From: CAVRZJ01 sp964594125
GTDB taxonomy: Bacteria; Acidobacteriota; Thermoanaerobaculia; Thermoanaerobaculales; Thermoanaerobaculaceae
DNA length: 64,000 nt
NCBI GenBank assembly: GCA_964594125.1
Contig: CAZQLL010000002.1
Span: 62,001 to 126,000 of the forward strand
Direction of reading: 5' to 3'
Shown here: positions 26,631 to 35,873 of the stretch, in pieces
Layout of the letters: every line of letters starts with the position of its first letter
Numbering within the stretch: position 1 is the first letter of the stretch
Program-made: the position numbers and the translations under genes
Notes under the pieces: generated by a model
The model's database searches: none
What the model saw: the letters and a program-made list of their open reading frames with translations, nothing else
Told to the model about the DNA's origin: nothing

Positions 26631-28835
26631 CTAATGCCGGCGGAAGTACGGGACGCACAGCGGGTTCGAGCAGTGCGCGACGCGCACCTCGGGGGTCGGG
26701 TAGTCGGAGTATGCGATCAAAGGCATGCCGTCGCTTCCCACCGTTACCGAGGTCGCTGTGTCTGTGTCAGCCGTGTCGAAGGCCACGGTCGTCGTGGCGG
26801 AGCACATGACATCCACGCAGTGCGCTGCCCGTAAAGCGCCTTCGTTCTCATTGTGGTAGGTGATCAACCCGAGCCCGTCGGCGCCGGTCGTGAGCCCGAG
26901 ACCGCCACCCATGCTGGTGCCGGTAGCGACGCTCGCCCCGATGGTCGCCGACGAACACACGATATCCGAGCAGTGCGCGACTTTGAACCCGCTGACCGGG
27001 CCTTGAAAGCGGTACACGAGCAAGCCAAACCCATCGGAGCCTGTCGTGATCGGGCCTAGTGGATAGGTGTTCCCGGTGGCGTCGATTGTCGCGATCGTGG
27101 CGGCGGAGCATGGGGTGTCATTACAGTGTGCCACCCTGATCTCACGCACGGTCAAGTCCCACTTGAAGTAGCCGATCAGCCCCAGGCCGTCGGCGCCGAT
27201 GGTGATCGAAGGCTCGATGCGGCCCTGCACGCCGACGCTATCGAGGGCTGCGAAGGTCGCGGATGTGCAGGCGACGTCCGAGCAATGCGCCACTTTGAGG
27301 GTCCTGTTCGTTCGGTCGGCGTAGGAGATCAGGCCAAGACCGTCCGCACCGATGCTGATCGCAGGATACGCACCCACGTCGCCCGCCGTGTCGAGCGCGG
27401 TTACGGTCGACGAAGCGCAGGTGATATCCGAGCAGTGAGCGATCTTGAGGTCGAAGGCGACGTAGTCGTAGTAGGCGATAATCGCGAGACCGTCGCTGCC
27501 GATGGCCAACGACAGCGTCACAATTGGGCCGCTGTCGAGTGTGCTAGTCGTGGCCGAAGTGCATGCGAGATTCGCGCAGTGGGCGACTCGAAGGCTCCCG
27601 TCTACTCCTCTGTACGCGATGAGGCCCAGCCCGTCGACGCCGATCGCCACCGAGGGGCTGGAGCCGCTGGCTATTGTGGACCGAGTGAAACCCGGCACCT
27701 CGATCGGGCCGGCGGGCCCTGCTGGGCCTTGCGGTCCCGCCGGCCCCTGCGGGCCTTGCGGGCCCGCGACGGCTCCCCAGGCGACCGCGTCCCCTGTGGA
27801 GACGAGGCCCTGCCCGGCGACGCTTCCCACGGCGCTCAGCTTCGCCGCGGTGACCGCGGCGTCCGCGAGCTTCGGGGTCGACACGCCGCCCTCGGCGACC
27901 GAAACGGTGTCGGCCGCAAGCACAATGCCGTCGCCGGCACCGACGTGGACGGTCACCACTCCAGGGCCGCCACCGCCCGCGAGGCCCTGGCCGGCGATCA
28001 CCTCGGTGACGCCGCTCGATGCGCCCTCGGCGAGGAGGCCGGCCGGGTACTCCATCTCGAACGTGGTGGGATCCTGCGAGCCGTTAGCGATACCTGAGCC
28101 GTAGGCGATGATCCTGCCCAGGCCGGACATAACCTCGACCTCGAGGCGCGTATTGTCGGTGGATACGCCCGGGAAGCGATCCTTGAATGCCACTTGTCGC
28201 TGTGAGAGCTCCCGCACCTGAAGCTCCGTGGACCCTCTGAAGCTGTTGTTGCCGTCGTACGCGGACACGCGCACGAGGGCGCTCTTGCCGGTCGTTTCCA
28301 CCAAGCCGAAATTGAAACGGGCGTCGGACTCAGCGGCGGGTAGAGTCTGGTACACGCCGAGGATCTGCGTCCTCTCGCCCACCCCGATGGCAAAGGACGC
28401 CGGCACCCCGGCGAAGTGCTGTCCCACGGAATCGCGATCGCCCGAGGAAGGCCCTTTCGAGTACGTCCGGGAGGCCACGCTCAGCCTCTGCGCTGCACAC
28501 GTGATGCGAAGGGCGCCGAACGCCTCGCGCTGGAAGAGCGTCTCGACGACGTTGTCGATGCGCTCTGTGTTGCCCGCCGCAATCGCAACGTCTGCCCATG
28601 GCGGATTGGGGTTTGCCGTGCCCCGCTCGAGGAAATAGACCCGCGCAGTGGCGGTGTCCGGCCCCGGGTTGTGAATCCACACCGTGGTATACCAGTCGGA
28701 GGGGGAGACCCCGGCATCCCTGGCGGCCATCGGGAGGAACAAGTCCGAGCCCGCGAACCCAGCATGAGCGGGCGCCGTGCCAGCCGCGACCGCGGCGAGC
28801 AGGCAAAGGAACGACTCGGCGACGATCGATCTCAT
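26631..28835 (-). CDS. Secreted seven-repeat propeller protein with collagen-like stretch
   Basis: A 734-residue protein; ATG 28835 is preceded by GGAGGT, a full anti-SD match. A signal peptide ends at PAHA (about residue 25). Residues about 30-255 form a domain with WYTTVWIHNPGPDTATARV and VASRTYSKG that resembles the C-terminal domain of the SBBP protein. A linker follows, then a collagen-like run of seven Gly-x-y triplets (GPQGPQGPAGP and on, about 355-377). From about 390 to the end there are seven units of about 50 residues, each with [IV]G-x-DGL-x-LI-x-Y and AHC-x4-C. The paired cysteines recur in every unit. Probably an exported or cell-surface propeller; no function assigned. The gene reads as less GC-rich than its neighbours. 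Confidence 0.8.
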   Translation of the reverse strand: MRSIVAESFLCLLAAVAAGTAPAHAGFAGSDLFLPMAARDAGVSPSDWYTTVWIHNPGPDTATARVYFLERGTANPNPPWADVAIAAGNTERIDNVVETLFQREAFGALRITCAAQRLSVASRTYSKGPSSGDRDSVGQHFAGVPASFAIGVGERTQILGVYQTLPAAESDARFNFGLVETTGKSALVRVSAYDGNNSFRGSTELQVRELSQRQVAFKDRFPGVSTDNTRLEVEVMSGLGRIIAYGSGIANGSQDPTTFEMEYPAGLLAEGASSGVTEVIAGQGLAGGGGPGVVTVHVGAGDGIVLAADTVSVAEGGVSTPKLADAAVTAAKLSAVGSVAGQGLVSTGDAVAWGAVAGPQGPQGPAGPQGPAGPAGPIEVPGFTRSTIASGSSPSVAIGVDGLGLIAYRGVDGSLRVAHCANLACTSATTSTLDSGPIVTLSLAIGSDGLAIIAYYDYVAFDLKIAHCSDITCASSTVTALDTAGDVGAYPAISIGADGLGLISYADRTNRTLKVAHCSDVACTSATFAALDSVGVQGRIEPSITIGADGLGLIGYFKWDLTVREIRVAHCNDTPCSAATIATIDATGNTYPLGPITTGSDGFGLLVYRFQGPVSGFKVAHCSDIVCSSATIGASVATGTSMGGGLGLTTGADGLGLITYHNENEGALRAAHCVDVMCSATTTVAFDTADTDTATSVTVGSDGMPLIAYSDYPTPEVRVAHCSNPLCVPYFRRH

Positions 28836-29020
28836 CGTTCACCTCCAGTGTCTGCAGAGCCGGCTCCTCGATCTTCCTGCTTGCTGCCGGCGCTCTCAGT
28901 CACCCTCGGCGAGAGCGCGGAACATCCTGTTCAACAAGAATACGTGGAAGTTGTCAGTTGAGCCACTTGCAGAGCTCGCAAGAAGGGTCATCGTGAGGAG
29001 CCCGACACCGCCGCCGGAAC

Positions 29021-29827
29021 TCAGAAGCGGTACGTGAAGCCGGCCATGCCGAAGACGGCGCGCCGCTTTTCGACGATCGGGCTGTCCTGCACGTCGTCGT
29101 CGAGGCGGTCGGCGCGCACGAGCGCGAGCACGGTGACGCGCGGCGAGGCGCGCCACAGCAGCGACAGCGAGGCCCGCGTGGTCAGCATCGCCTCGCCCTC
29201 GTACGCGGGCCGGTCCGGCAGCGCCTCGTCGGGGTTGACACCGTAGTAATAGTCGACGAGGCCGGCGTTCTGCCACTCGATGCCGACCGCCGGGGTGAGC
29301 AGGACCTTGCGGTCGGCGAGCGGCTGCGCCCACGAGACGTCGACGCCGACCTCGACGCCGCTGCTACGGCCGAGCAGGTCGGCGAACGCCGTGGTGGCGA
29401 TGCCGAAGCGGCCGCGCCGCCACTCGAGCGCGAGGCCGCCGTCGACGCTGCCCTGGCGCTCCTCCATGCCGGCGAGGTAGGGCGAGTCGTCCTCCTCGTA
29501 GCCGGCGAAGCGGTAGCGCCCGCGCACGTCGAGGTCGAGCTCGGTGCCGTCCACGAGCTTGTAGCCGAAGCGGATCCCCTGGAAGTAGAAGCGCTTGTAC
29601 GACAGCTCGAGGAACGGGATCGGCATGACGTCGGCGTCGGCGCCCTTGTACGGCTTGGGCGAGGAGACAACCCCCAGCCCAAGCGACCAGCGCAGGCCGG
29701 ACGACGGGGGCGGGCCCTGGGCGAGGCCGGGCGTCGCGAGCGCGAGGGAGATGGCGGCGGCGGGAACGATGCGATTCCACATGCCGCCCGGGCAACCGCC
29801 GCGGCGCGCGTTCTCTTCCCGCCTCAT
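29021..29827 (-). CDS. MipA/OmpV family outer-membrane protein
   Basis: A 268-residue beta-barrel precursor. After the signal peptide (RIVPAAAISLALATPGLAQ), it shows the family pattern WSLGLGVVSSPKPYKGADAD, PFLELSYKRFYFQGIRFGYK and the closing barrel strand AVFGMAGFTYRF with terminal Phe. MipA/OmpV proteins sit in the outer membrane and in some species scaffold peptidoglycan enzymes. ATG 29827 overlaps the rluD-like stop (ATGA) and has GGAGGGG 9 bp before it; ATG 29782 would give a shorter, more typical signal peptide. The last gene of the ileS-lspA-lgt-rluD run. Confidence 0.85.
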   Translation of the reverse strand: MRREENARRGGCPGGMWNRIVPAAAISLALATPGLAQGPPPSSGLRWSLGLGVVSSPKPYKGADADVMPIPFLELSYKRFYFQGIRFGYKLVDGTELDLDVRGRYRFAGYEEDDSPYLAGMEERQGSVDGGLALEWRRGRFGIATTAFADLLGRSSGVEVGVDVSWAQPLADRKVLLTPAVGIEWQNAGLVDYYYGVNPDEALPDRPAYEGEAMLTTRASLSLLWRASPRVTVLALVRADRLDDDVQDSPIVEKRRAVFGMAGFTYRF

Positions 29828-30780
29828 GCCGTGCCCCTCCGCAGGTCGGCGAGCAGGGCCGCCAGGTCGGCGGGCAGCGGCGCTTCGAACGTCATCGGCG
29901 TGCCGGTGACCGGGTGGGTGAAGGTGAGCCGCCAGGCGTGCAGCGCCTGGCGCGGGAAGTCGCGGCAGCGGGCGGCGAGCGCGGGGTCGTCGATGCCGCG
30001 CCACTGGCGGCCGGCGTACACCTGGTCGCCGACCAGCGCATGGCCGATGTGCGCCATGTGGACTCGGATCTGGTGGGTGCGACCGGTCACCGGCCGGCAC
30101 TCGACGAGCGCCGCGCCGGCGAAGCGCTCGCGCGTCCACCACAGCGTCCGCGACGTTCGCCCGCCCTGGATGACAGCCATCCGCTTGCGCTCGCTCGGGT
30201 GGCGGGCGATCGGCGCGTCCACCACCCCGTCGTCGCGGGCGGGCACGCCGTACACCGCGCACAGGTAGCGCTTCTCGGTGGTGCGCCAGCGGAACGAGAG
30301 CGACAGCGCCCGGTGCGCGGCGTCGTTCTTGGCCGCGACGAGCACGCCGGAGGTGTCCTTGTCGAGGCGGTGGACGATCCCCGGCCGCTCGACGCCGCCG
30401 ATCCCGGAAAGGTCCTTGCAGTGGGCGAGGAGCGCGTTGACCAGCGTGCCGTCGGGGTTGCCCGCGGCGGGGTGGACGACCAGCCCGGCGGGCTTGTCGA
30501 TCACGATCAGGTGCTCGTCCTCGTACAGCACGGCGAGCGGGATCTCCTGCGCCGCCACCTCGCTAGGGACGGCCTCGGGCGGCGACACCTCGACGGCGTC
30601 GCCGGCCGCCAGCAGCGCCGACGGCTTGGCGGCCCTGCCGTTGCGCAGGACGTGCCCGTCCTCGATCCAGCGCGCCGCCTGCGAGCGCGACCACCCCCCG
30701 ACGGCGGCCAGGAAGCGGTCCAGGCGCAGGCCGGCGTGCTCGACCGGGACGACGAAGCGGGAAGGGTTGTCGCTCACCAC
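29824..30780 (-). CDS. RluA-family ribosomal pseudouridine synthase (RluD-like)
   Basis: A 318-residue cytosolic enzyme that isomerises uridines in 23S rRNA. An S4 RNA-binding domain (about 10-75: LRLDRFLAAVGGWSRSQAAR) is followed by the catalytic domain. HRLDKDTSGVLVAAK holds the catalytic Asp, and RPVTGRTHQIRVHMAHIGH and LVGDQVYAG are family motifs. RluD modifies helix 69; the assignment among RluA/C/D is by S4 presence and length only. The start is one of two adjacent GTG codons (30780 or 30777). It overlaps the OmpV-like gene by 4 bp and is separated from lgt by 187 bp of GC-rich sequence without a gene. Confidence 0.9.
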   Translation of the reverse strand: MVSDNPSRFVVPVEHAGLRLDRFLAAVGGWSRSQAARWIEDGHVLRNGRAAKPSALLAAGDAVEVSPPEAVPSEVAAQEIPLAVLYEDEHLIVIDKPAGLVVHPAAGNPDGTLVNALLAHCKDLSGIGGVERPGIVHRLDKDTSGVLVAAKNDAAHRALSLSFRWRTTEKRYLCAVYGVPARDDGVVDAPIARHPSERKRMAVIQGGRTSRTLWWTRERFAGAALVECRPVTGRTHQIRVHMAHIGHALVGDQVYAGRQWRGIDDPALAARCRDFPRQALHAWRLTFTHPVTGTPMTFEAPLPADLAALLADLRRGTA

Positions 30781-30967
30781 GACCCGGCAGGCCCCCGGCG
30801 CCGTTCTCGGGAGCGCGGGCGCCCTCGCCCGCGCGCCGGCGCTGCTCCGGGGCGCCCGGGCCGGCGAGGGTGCCGGCCCCCCGACCGGGTACAGCGGGTG
30901 CTGGAGAGCCGAAGCCGCGCCGGCGACCCCCGCCGCCGTCCAGAAGGGTGCACGCACGCAGGGACGC

Positions 30968-31786
30968 TCATGCCGACGTCTTCTTGCCGTGAGCTGTCGG
31001 CTGCGAGCTGTCAGCCTCCTGTTGGCGCCGCGACCACGCCGCCAGCGCGATGCCGGCGACGACCATGCCGATCGCAATCGCCTGACTGGTGGACAGCATC
31101 CCGCCGAGAACGAAGCCGCGGTCCGCGTCGCCGCGGAAGTGCTCGATGACGAAGCGGCCGACGCCGTAGGTCATGAGGTATGTCGCGAGGACGATGCCGG
31201 GCGCCGGCCGCCGCTTGTAGAGCCAGGCGAGGAGGCCGTAGTTCGCCAGGTTGAACACGGCTTCGTAAAGCTGCACCGGGTGCAGCGGGACGTGAAGTGG
31301 GGTGCCCGAGATCGAGTGCGCCAGCGGGTGGGTGAACGTCACGGCCCACGGCCGCTCGCAGGCGGCGCCGTAGCAGCAGCCGGCGGCGAAGCAGCCGAGG
31401 CGGCCGAAGAAATGGCCGAGCGCCAGCGACGGCGCCAGCGCGTCGGCGGCGCGGCGGAACGGGATGCGGTAGCGCCGCAGCAACACGAACGCGGCGATCG
31501 CGGCGCCGATGAACCCGCCGTAGAACACGCCGCCCGAGCGCAGCAGCCACCACAGGTTCTCGAGCGACGTCAGGTAGCTCGGCGAGGTGACGAGCAGCAG
31601 CACCTTGGCGCCCACCAGGCCCCACAGCACCACCCAGAACGCCAGGTCGGCGACGCGCTCGCCCGGCAGGCCGGCGGCGGTGGCGCGCTTGCCGGCGAGC
31701 CAGATGCCGAGCGCGATGCCGGTGACCAGCAGCACGCCATACGTCGGGATGGCGAGGAAGCCGAGATCAATCAGCCTGGGCAGCAC
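30968..31786 (-). CDS. lgt: Prolipoprotein diacylglyceryl transferase
   Basis: A 272-residue inner-membrane enzyme that puts diacylglycerol on the lipobox cysteine of prolipoproteins, the first step of lipoprotein maturation. About seven helices are visible. Signatures: the H-loop region GHFFGRLGCFAAGCCYG, HPVQLYEA and GVGRFVIEHFRGD (Lgt consensus R-x-x-x-E-x-x-R). The start overlaps the end of lspA by 20 bp, so first and second steps of lipoprotein processing are encoded together. The C-terminal tail (EADSSQPTAHGKK) is encoded by imperfect 7/14-bp repeats. Confidence 0.95.
   Translation of the reverse strand: MLPRLIDLGFLAIPTYGVLLVTGIALGIWLAGKRATAAGLPGERVADLAFWVVLWGLVGAKVLLLVTSPSYLTSLENLWWLLRSGGVFYGGFIGAAIAAFVLLRRYRIPFRRAADALAPSLALGHFFGRLGCFAAGCCYGAACERPWAVTFTHPLAHSISGTPLHVPLHPVQLYEAVFNLANYGLLAWLYKRRPAPGIVLATYLMTYGVGRFVIEHFRGDADRGFVLGGMLSTSQAIAIGMVVAGIALAAWSRRQQEADSSQPTAHGKKTSA
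30991..31018. repeat. 7/14-bp imperfect repeat (GAGCTGT units) in lgt 3' end
   Basis: Phased heptamers gagctgt, cggctgc, gagctgt, cagcctc. It encodes part of the Lgt tail. It is less regular than the other heptamer tracts in the window. Confidence 0.5.
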
Positions 31787-32267
31787 GCTTCCTCCTTGCC
31801 GCCAGCAGCTCCGCGAGGATCACGATGCCGGCGCCGACGGTGATGCACGAGTCGGCGACGTTGAACGTCGGCCACACGTGCTCGCGGCCGCCGATCCGCA
31901 CATAGACGTCGAGAAAGTCCACCACCTCGCCGCGCGCGAGCCGGTCGGCGAGGTTGCCGAGCGCGCCGCCGAGCACCAGCGCCAGCCCGCAGCCGGCGAG
32001 GCGGTCGCCGCCGCCGCGCAGGAGCTGCCAGGCGAGAACGCACACCACCGCCACGACAGCGGCGAGCAGCAGCGTCTGCACCAGCGGTCCGGAGGAGCCG
32101 AGCAGGCCGAAGGCTATCCCGCGGTTGCGCGAGTGCACGAGGCGGAACAGGCCGGGGATCACCTCGCGCTGCGCGCCCCAGGGGATCCCCGCGATCACCC
32201 ACGCCTTGCTGAGCTGGTCGGCGGCGACGACGGCGGCGGCGATCGCAACGGCGCCGGCGGGCCTCAC
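31767..32267 (-). CDS. lspA: Lipoprotein signal peptidase
   Basis: A 166-residue inner-membrane aspartyl protease that removes signal peptides from lipid-modified prolipoproteins. Four helices; the catalytic aspartates are in GGALGNLADRLARGEVVDFL and FNVADSCITVGA, both standard. GTG 32267 overlaps the ileS stop (GTGA) and has AGGAGGG upstream. The ileS-lspA order is widely conserved; here lgt follows at once. Confidence 0.96.
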   Translation of the reverse strand: MRPAGAVAIAAAVVAADQLSKAWVIAGIPWGAQREVIPGLFRLVHSRNRGIAFGLLGSSGPLVQTLLLAAVVAVVCVLAWQLLRGGGDRLAGCGLALVLGGALGNLADRLARGEVVDFLDVYVRIGGREHVWPTFNVADSCITVGAGIVILAELLAARRKRAAQAD

Positions 32268-35140
32268 CGCGGTCCCTCCTGCTCGAGGCGCAGGACGACG
32301 TCGAGGCAGCGCGCGCACAGCTCGGGGTGGCGCTCGTGGCGCGGCGGCGCCGCCGACACCTGCCAGCAGCGCGGGCACGGCGTCCCCTCGGCGCGGCGGA
32401 CGCCAAAGCGCAGGCCGGGATAGGCGGCCGACTCGACTGTCCCCTTGCCGTCGACCGTCTGCGACACGATGCACAGCTCCTCGAGGGTGGCGCGGGCGGC
32501 GGCGAGGTCGGCGGCGAGCGCCGTGCGGTCGCCCGCGAGCACCACGGCGGCCTCGAGCCCCTTGCCGAACTCGCCGGCCTGGCGGTGCACCTCGAGCTCG
32601 CGGTAGACCTCCTCGCGCAGGGCGAGCAGGCGGCCGAGCGCCGCGTCGGCGTCGCCGGCCTCGCCGGCGTCGGCGAGCAGATCCAGCTCGGCGAGGTGCA
32701 CCGACGGCAGCTCGGTACCAGGGAGGTGCTCCCACACCTCGTCCGCCGTGAACGCGAGCACCGGCGCGATGGCGGTGGTCAGCATGTGCGCTAGGCGCCA
32801 CAGCACGGTCTGCGCCGAGCGCCGCGCGGCATCGGCGGGGTGCGAGCAGTACAGCCGGTCCTTGAGAACATCGAGGTAGACGGCGGAGAGGTCGACGTTG
32901 CAGAAGTTGTTGAGCGCGTGGTAGACGGCGTGGAACTCGTAGTCGCGGTAAGCCTTCTCGATGCGGCGCGCGAGGTCGCGGCCGCGGCGCAGGAAGTGGG
33001 CATCGACCGGCAGCAGCTCGGCGGTCGCGACCGCGTGCCGCGCCGGGTCGAAGTCGTACAGGTTCGACAGCGGGAAGCGCAGGGTGTTGCGGATCTTGCG
33101 GTACGCCTCGGCGATCCGGTCGAGCGACTCGAACGAGAACGGCATGTCCTCGCGGAAGTCGACCGACGCCGCCCACAGCCGCAGCACGTCGGCGCCGAAC
33201 CTGTTGGTGACCTCGATCGGCGAGATCACGTTGCCGAGCGACTTCGACATCTTGCGGCCGGCGCCGTCGAGGACGTGCCCGTGCACGACGACGCTCCTGA
33301 AAGGCGCCGCGCCGTGCGTCACGACGCCGACCAGCAGCGAGGCCTGGAACCAGCCGCGGTACTGGTCGTGCGCCTCGAGGTAGACGTCGGACGGCCACGA
33401 CAGCCCGGCGAAGCGGCCGTTGTCGCACACCGCCAGGTGCGAGGCGCCGGAGTCGAACCAGACGTCGAGGATGTCGTTCTCCTTCTTCCATGCCGTGCCG
33501 CTGCACCGCGGGCACGCCAGTCCGGCGGGCGCAAACGCCTCGACCGGGTGCGCGTACCAGGCGTCGGCGCCCTCCGCCGCGAAGCGCTCCTCGACGCCCG
33601 CGAAGAACGCGCGCGCCGCCTCGCGGTCGCTGCCGTCCGGCCAGATCGCCCGGCACGCCTCGTCGGCGCACACCAGCACCGTGATCGGCGAGCCCCAGCG
33701 GCGCTGGCGCGACACGCACCACTCGAAGCGGTTTTCGACCATGCCGGCGATGCGCGGCTCGCCCCACGGCGGCACCCACGTCGCCTTGTGGATCTCGTCG
33801 AGCGCCCGCGCCCGCAGATCGAGGCGGGCGTGCGGCGTGGCGTCGGGGGTGAGGGCGATGAAGTACTGCTCGGTGGCGCGGAAGATCACCGGCTGCTTGC
33901 AGCGCCAGCAGTGCGGGTAGTCGTGCTCGCCGGTGCCCGACGCGAGCAGCGCGCCGACGCGCTCGAGCTCCGCCGTGATCTTCGGGTTGGCCTCGAGCAC
34001 GCGCTCGCCGGCGAGACCGGCGACCTCGGCCGTGTAGCGGCCGGCGTCGTCGACCGGCGAGACGATCGGGATTCCCTCGACCTTGCCGGTGCGGAAGTCG
34101 TCCTCGCCGTGCCCCGGCGCGGTGTGGACGAGACCGGTGCCGGTGTCGAGGGTGACGTAGTCGGCCGTCACGATGCGGAACACCCCCGCGCCGGCGGGCA
34201 CGGCGGCGCGCCACGCCTGTGCGAGCGGGTGGACATAGGACATGCCGGCGAGCGCGCGGCCCGGCGCGCGCCCGGCGACGTCGCCGGAAAGCCCCGCGTG
34301 TCCCAGCGCGGCGGCCGCCAGCGCGCCGGCGGTGACGATGCCGCCCTTCGCGGTCTCGACGAGCACGTACTCGGCGTCGGGGTGGACGGCGATCGCCAGG
34401 TTGGACGGGATCGTCCACGGCGTCGTCGTCCAGATCGCGAACGCCGCCGGCGCGTCGCCGCCCGCACCGAACGCGCGCCGCACCGCCCCGGAGTCGGCCG
34501 CGGGGAACGCCACGAAGATCTCGGGGTCGCGCCGCGCGTGGTACTCGAGCTCCGCCTCGGCGAGCGCGGTGCGGCAGTGCCAGCACCAGCGGATCGTCTT
34601 GCGCTCGCGGTACAGCAGGCCCTGCTCGACCACGCGGCCGAGCGCCGCCGCGATGTCGGCCTCGTAGCGCGGCGACATGGTCAGGTAGGGGTCGTCCCAG
34701 GCGCCCCAGCCGCCGAGGCGGCGGAACTCGTCGCGCTGGATGGCGACGAACTTCTCGGCGTAGCGGCGGCAGGCGGCGCGGATCTCGAGGTCGGACATCT
34801 CGCGCTTCCTGGCGCCGAGCTCGCGGTCCACCTTGTGCTCGATCGGCAGCCCGTGACAGTCCCACCCCGGCACGTACGGCACGTCGTAGCCGAGCATCGT
34901 CCGGGTGCGGACGACGAAGTCCTTGAGGATCTTGTTGAACGCCGTGCCGAGGTGAATGTGCTCGTTGGCGTACGGCGGCCCGTCGTGGAGGACGAAGCGC
35001 GGGCGGCCGGCGCGGGCGGCGCGCAGCGTGCGGTACATCTCCTCCCGCTCCCAGCGCGCCAGCCGCTCGGGCTCGCGTCTGGCGGCGTCGGCGCGCATCG
35101 GGAACTCGGTCTTCGGCAGGTTCAGCGTTTCCTTGTACAT
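32264..35140 (-). CDS. ileS: Isoleucyl-tRNA synthetase
   Basis: A 958-residue class I synthetase that charges tRNA-Ile. Features in order: the HIGH-type motif in GPPYANEHIHLGTAFNK, an editing (CP1) domain with WTTTPWTIPSNLA, the KMSKS loop GRKMSKSLGN, an anticodon-binding domain, and a C-terminal zinc finger CPRCWQ...CARC. This is the bacterial IleS1-type length. ATG 35140 was chosen; AGAGGATC precedes it. It overlaps lspA by 4 bp. The upstream acpS gene ends 49 bp away on the same strand. Confidence 0.97.
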   Translation of the reverse strand: MYKETLNLPKTEFPMRADAARREPERLARWEREEMYRTLRAARAGRPRFVLHDGPPYANEHIHLGTAFNKILKDFVVRTRTMLGYDVPYVPGWDCHGLPIEHKVDRELGARKREMSDLEIRAACRRYAEKFVAIQRDEFRRLGGWGAWDDPYLTMSPRYEADIAAALGRVVEQGLLYRERKTIRWCWHCRTALAEAELEYHARRDPEIFVAFPAADSGAVRRAFGAGGDAPAAFAIWTTTPWTIPSNLAIAVHPDAEYVLVETAKGGIVTAGALAAAALGHAGLSGDVAGRAPGRALAGMSYVHPLAQAWRAAVPAGAGVFRIVTADYVTLDTGTGLVHTAPGHGEDDFRTGKVEGIPIVSPVDDAGRYTAEVAGLAGERVLEANPKITAELERVGALLASGTGEHDYPHCWRCKQPVIFRATEQYFIALTPDATPHARLDLRARALDEIHKATWVPPWGEPRIAGMVENRFEWCVSRQRRWGSPITVLVCADEACRAIWPDGSDREAARAFFAGVEERFAAEGADAWYAHPVEAFAPAGLACPRCSGTAWKKENDILDVWFDSGASHLAVCDNGRFAGLSWPSDVYLEAHDQYRGWFQASLLVGVVTHGAAPFRSVVVHGHVLDGAGRKMSKSLGNVISPIEVTNRFGADVLRLWAASVDFREDMPFSFESLDRIAEAYRKIRNTLRFPLSNLYDFDPARHAVATAELLPVDAHFLRRGRDLARRIEKAYRDYEFHAVYHALNNFCNVDLSAVYLDVLKDRLYCSHPADAARRSAQTVLWRLAHMLTTAIAPVLAFTADEVWEHLPGTELPSVHLAELDLLADAGEAGDADAALGRLLALREEVYRELEVHRQAGEFGKGLEAAVVLAGDRTALAADLAAARATLEELCIVSQTVDGKGTVESAAYPGLRFGVRRAEGTPCPRCWQVSAAPPRHERHPELCARCLDVVLRLEQEGPR

Positions 35141-35189
35141 GATGATCCTCTGCCCCCCGCGCCCGCGGCGCGCGGCGGTTCCGCGCACG

Positions 35190-35594
35190 TTAAGCGCCGC
35201 CGCCGCGAGCGTCAAGGGAGCGCGGTTGCTGCGTCTCGAGGACCGCGACGGCGATCGCGAGCCCGCCGTCGTGCGAGATCGACAGGTGGCAGCGGGCGGC
35301 GCCGAGCGCCGCCGCGCGCGCGGCGGCGGCGCCGGAGAGGACGAGCGCCGGCGCGCCGCTCGCCGTCCTCACCACCGCCACGTCGCGCCAGCCGATGCCG
35401 TCGCCCCACCCGGTGCCGAGCGCCTTGAACGCCGCCTCCTTGGCGGCGAGCAGGCCGGCGACGTGCGAAGCGTCGCCGGGGCGGGCGACCTCGCCCGGGT
35501 TGAAACAGCGCGCCAGGAAGCGCTCGCCGTGGCGGCCGACGAGCGCCGCGGCCCGGTCGACGGGTACCAGGTCGACGCCGATGCCGACGATCAT
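35190..35594 (-). CDS. acpS: Holo-[acyl-carrier-protein] synthase
   Basis: A 134-residue enzyme that transfers 4'-phosphopantetheine from CoA to acyl carrier protein. MIVGIGVDLVPVDR at the start holds the Mg2+-binding Asp; AAKEAAFKALGTG holds the Lys/Glu active-site residues; SISHDGGLAIAVAV is the closing strand. The C-terminal about 12 residues (SLDARGGGA) extend past the usual end. ATG 35594 overlaps the stop of the small membrane-protein gene by 4 bp. Confidence 0.95.
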   Translation of the reverse strand: MIVGIGVDLVPVDRAAALVGRHGERFLARCFNPGEVARPGDASHVAGLLAAKEAAFKALGTGWGDGIGWRDVAVVRTASGAPALVLSGAAAARAAALGAARCHLSISHDGGLAIAVAVLETQQPRSLDARGGGA

Positions 35595-35839
35595 GGGCGC
35601 CGCGTCGCCTCCGCGAGCCAGACGAAGGCCGCCACGAAGTGGAGCGCGCCGAAACCCGAGAGCGCGCCGCGCAGCACCGGCGAGTCGACGAGCGGGATCA
35701 GCGCCAGCGGCACCCGGGGGACGACCACCACGCCCCAGAAGCGGCTCCACGGCGCGAGGATGAAAAACCACCCCGCGGCGCACAGGTAGAACACCACGCC
35801 GAGCGCCGCGACCGTCTTCCGGGAGGGGAGCGCCACCAC
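35591..35839 (-). CDS. Hypothetical two-helix membrane protein
   Basis: An 82-residue protein with two or three hydrophobic segments (AALGVVFYLCAAGWFFILA; VVPRVPLALIPLV; ALHFVAAFVWLAEA). Start is one of two adjacent GTG codons. It lies between cheR (34 bp upstream) and acpS (4-bp overlap) in the same direction. No family recognised. Confidence 0.65.
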   Translation of the reverse strand: MVALPSRKTVAALGVVFYLCAAGWFFILAPWSRFWGVVVVPRVPLALIPLVDSPVLRGALSGFGALHFVAAFVWLAEATRRP

Positions 35840-35873
35840 GCGCGGATTGTAGACCGTGCCTCCGGACGGATGG

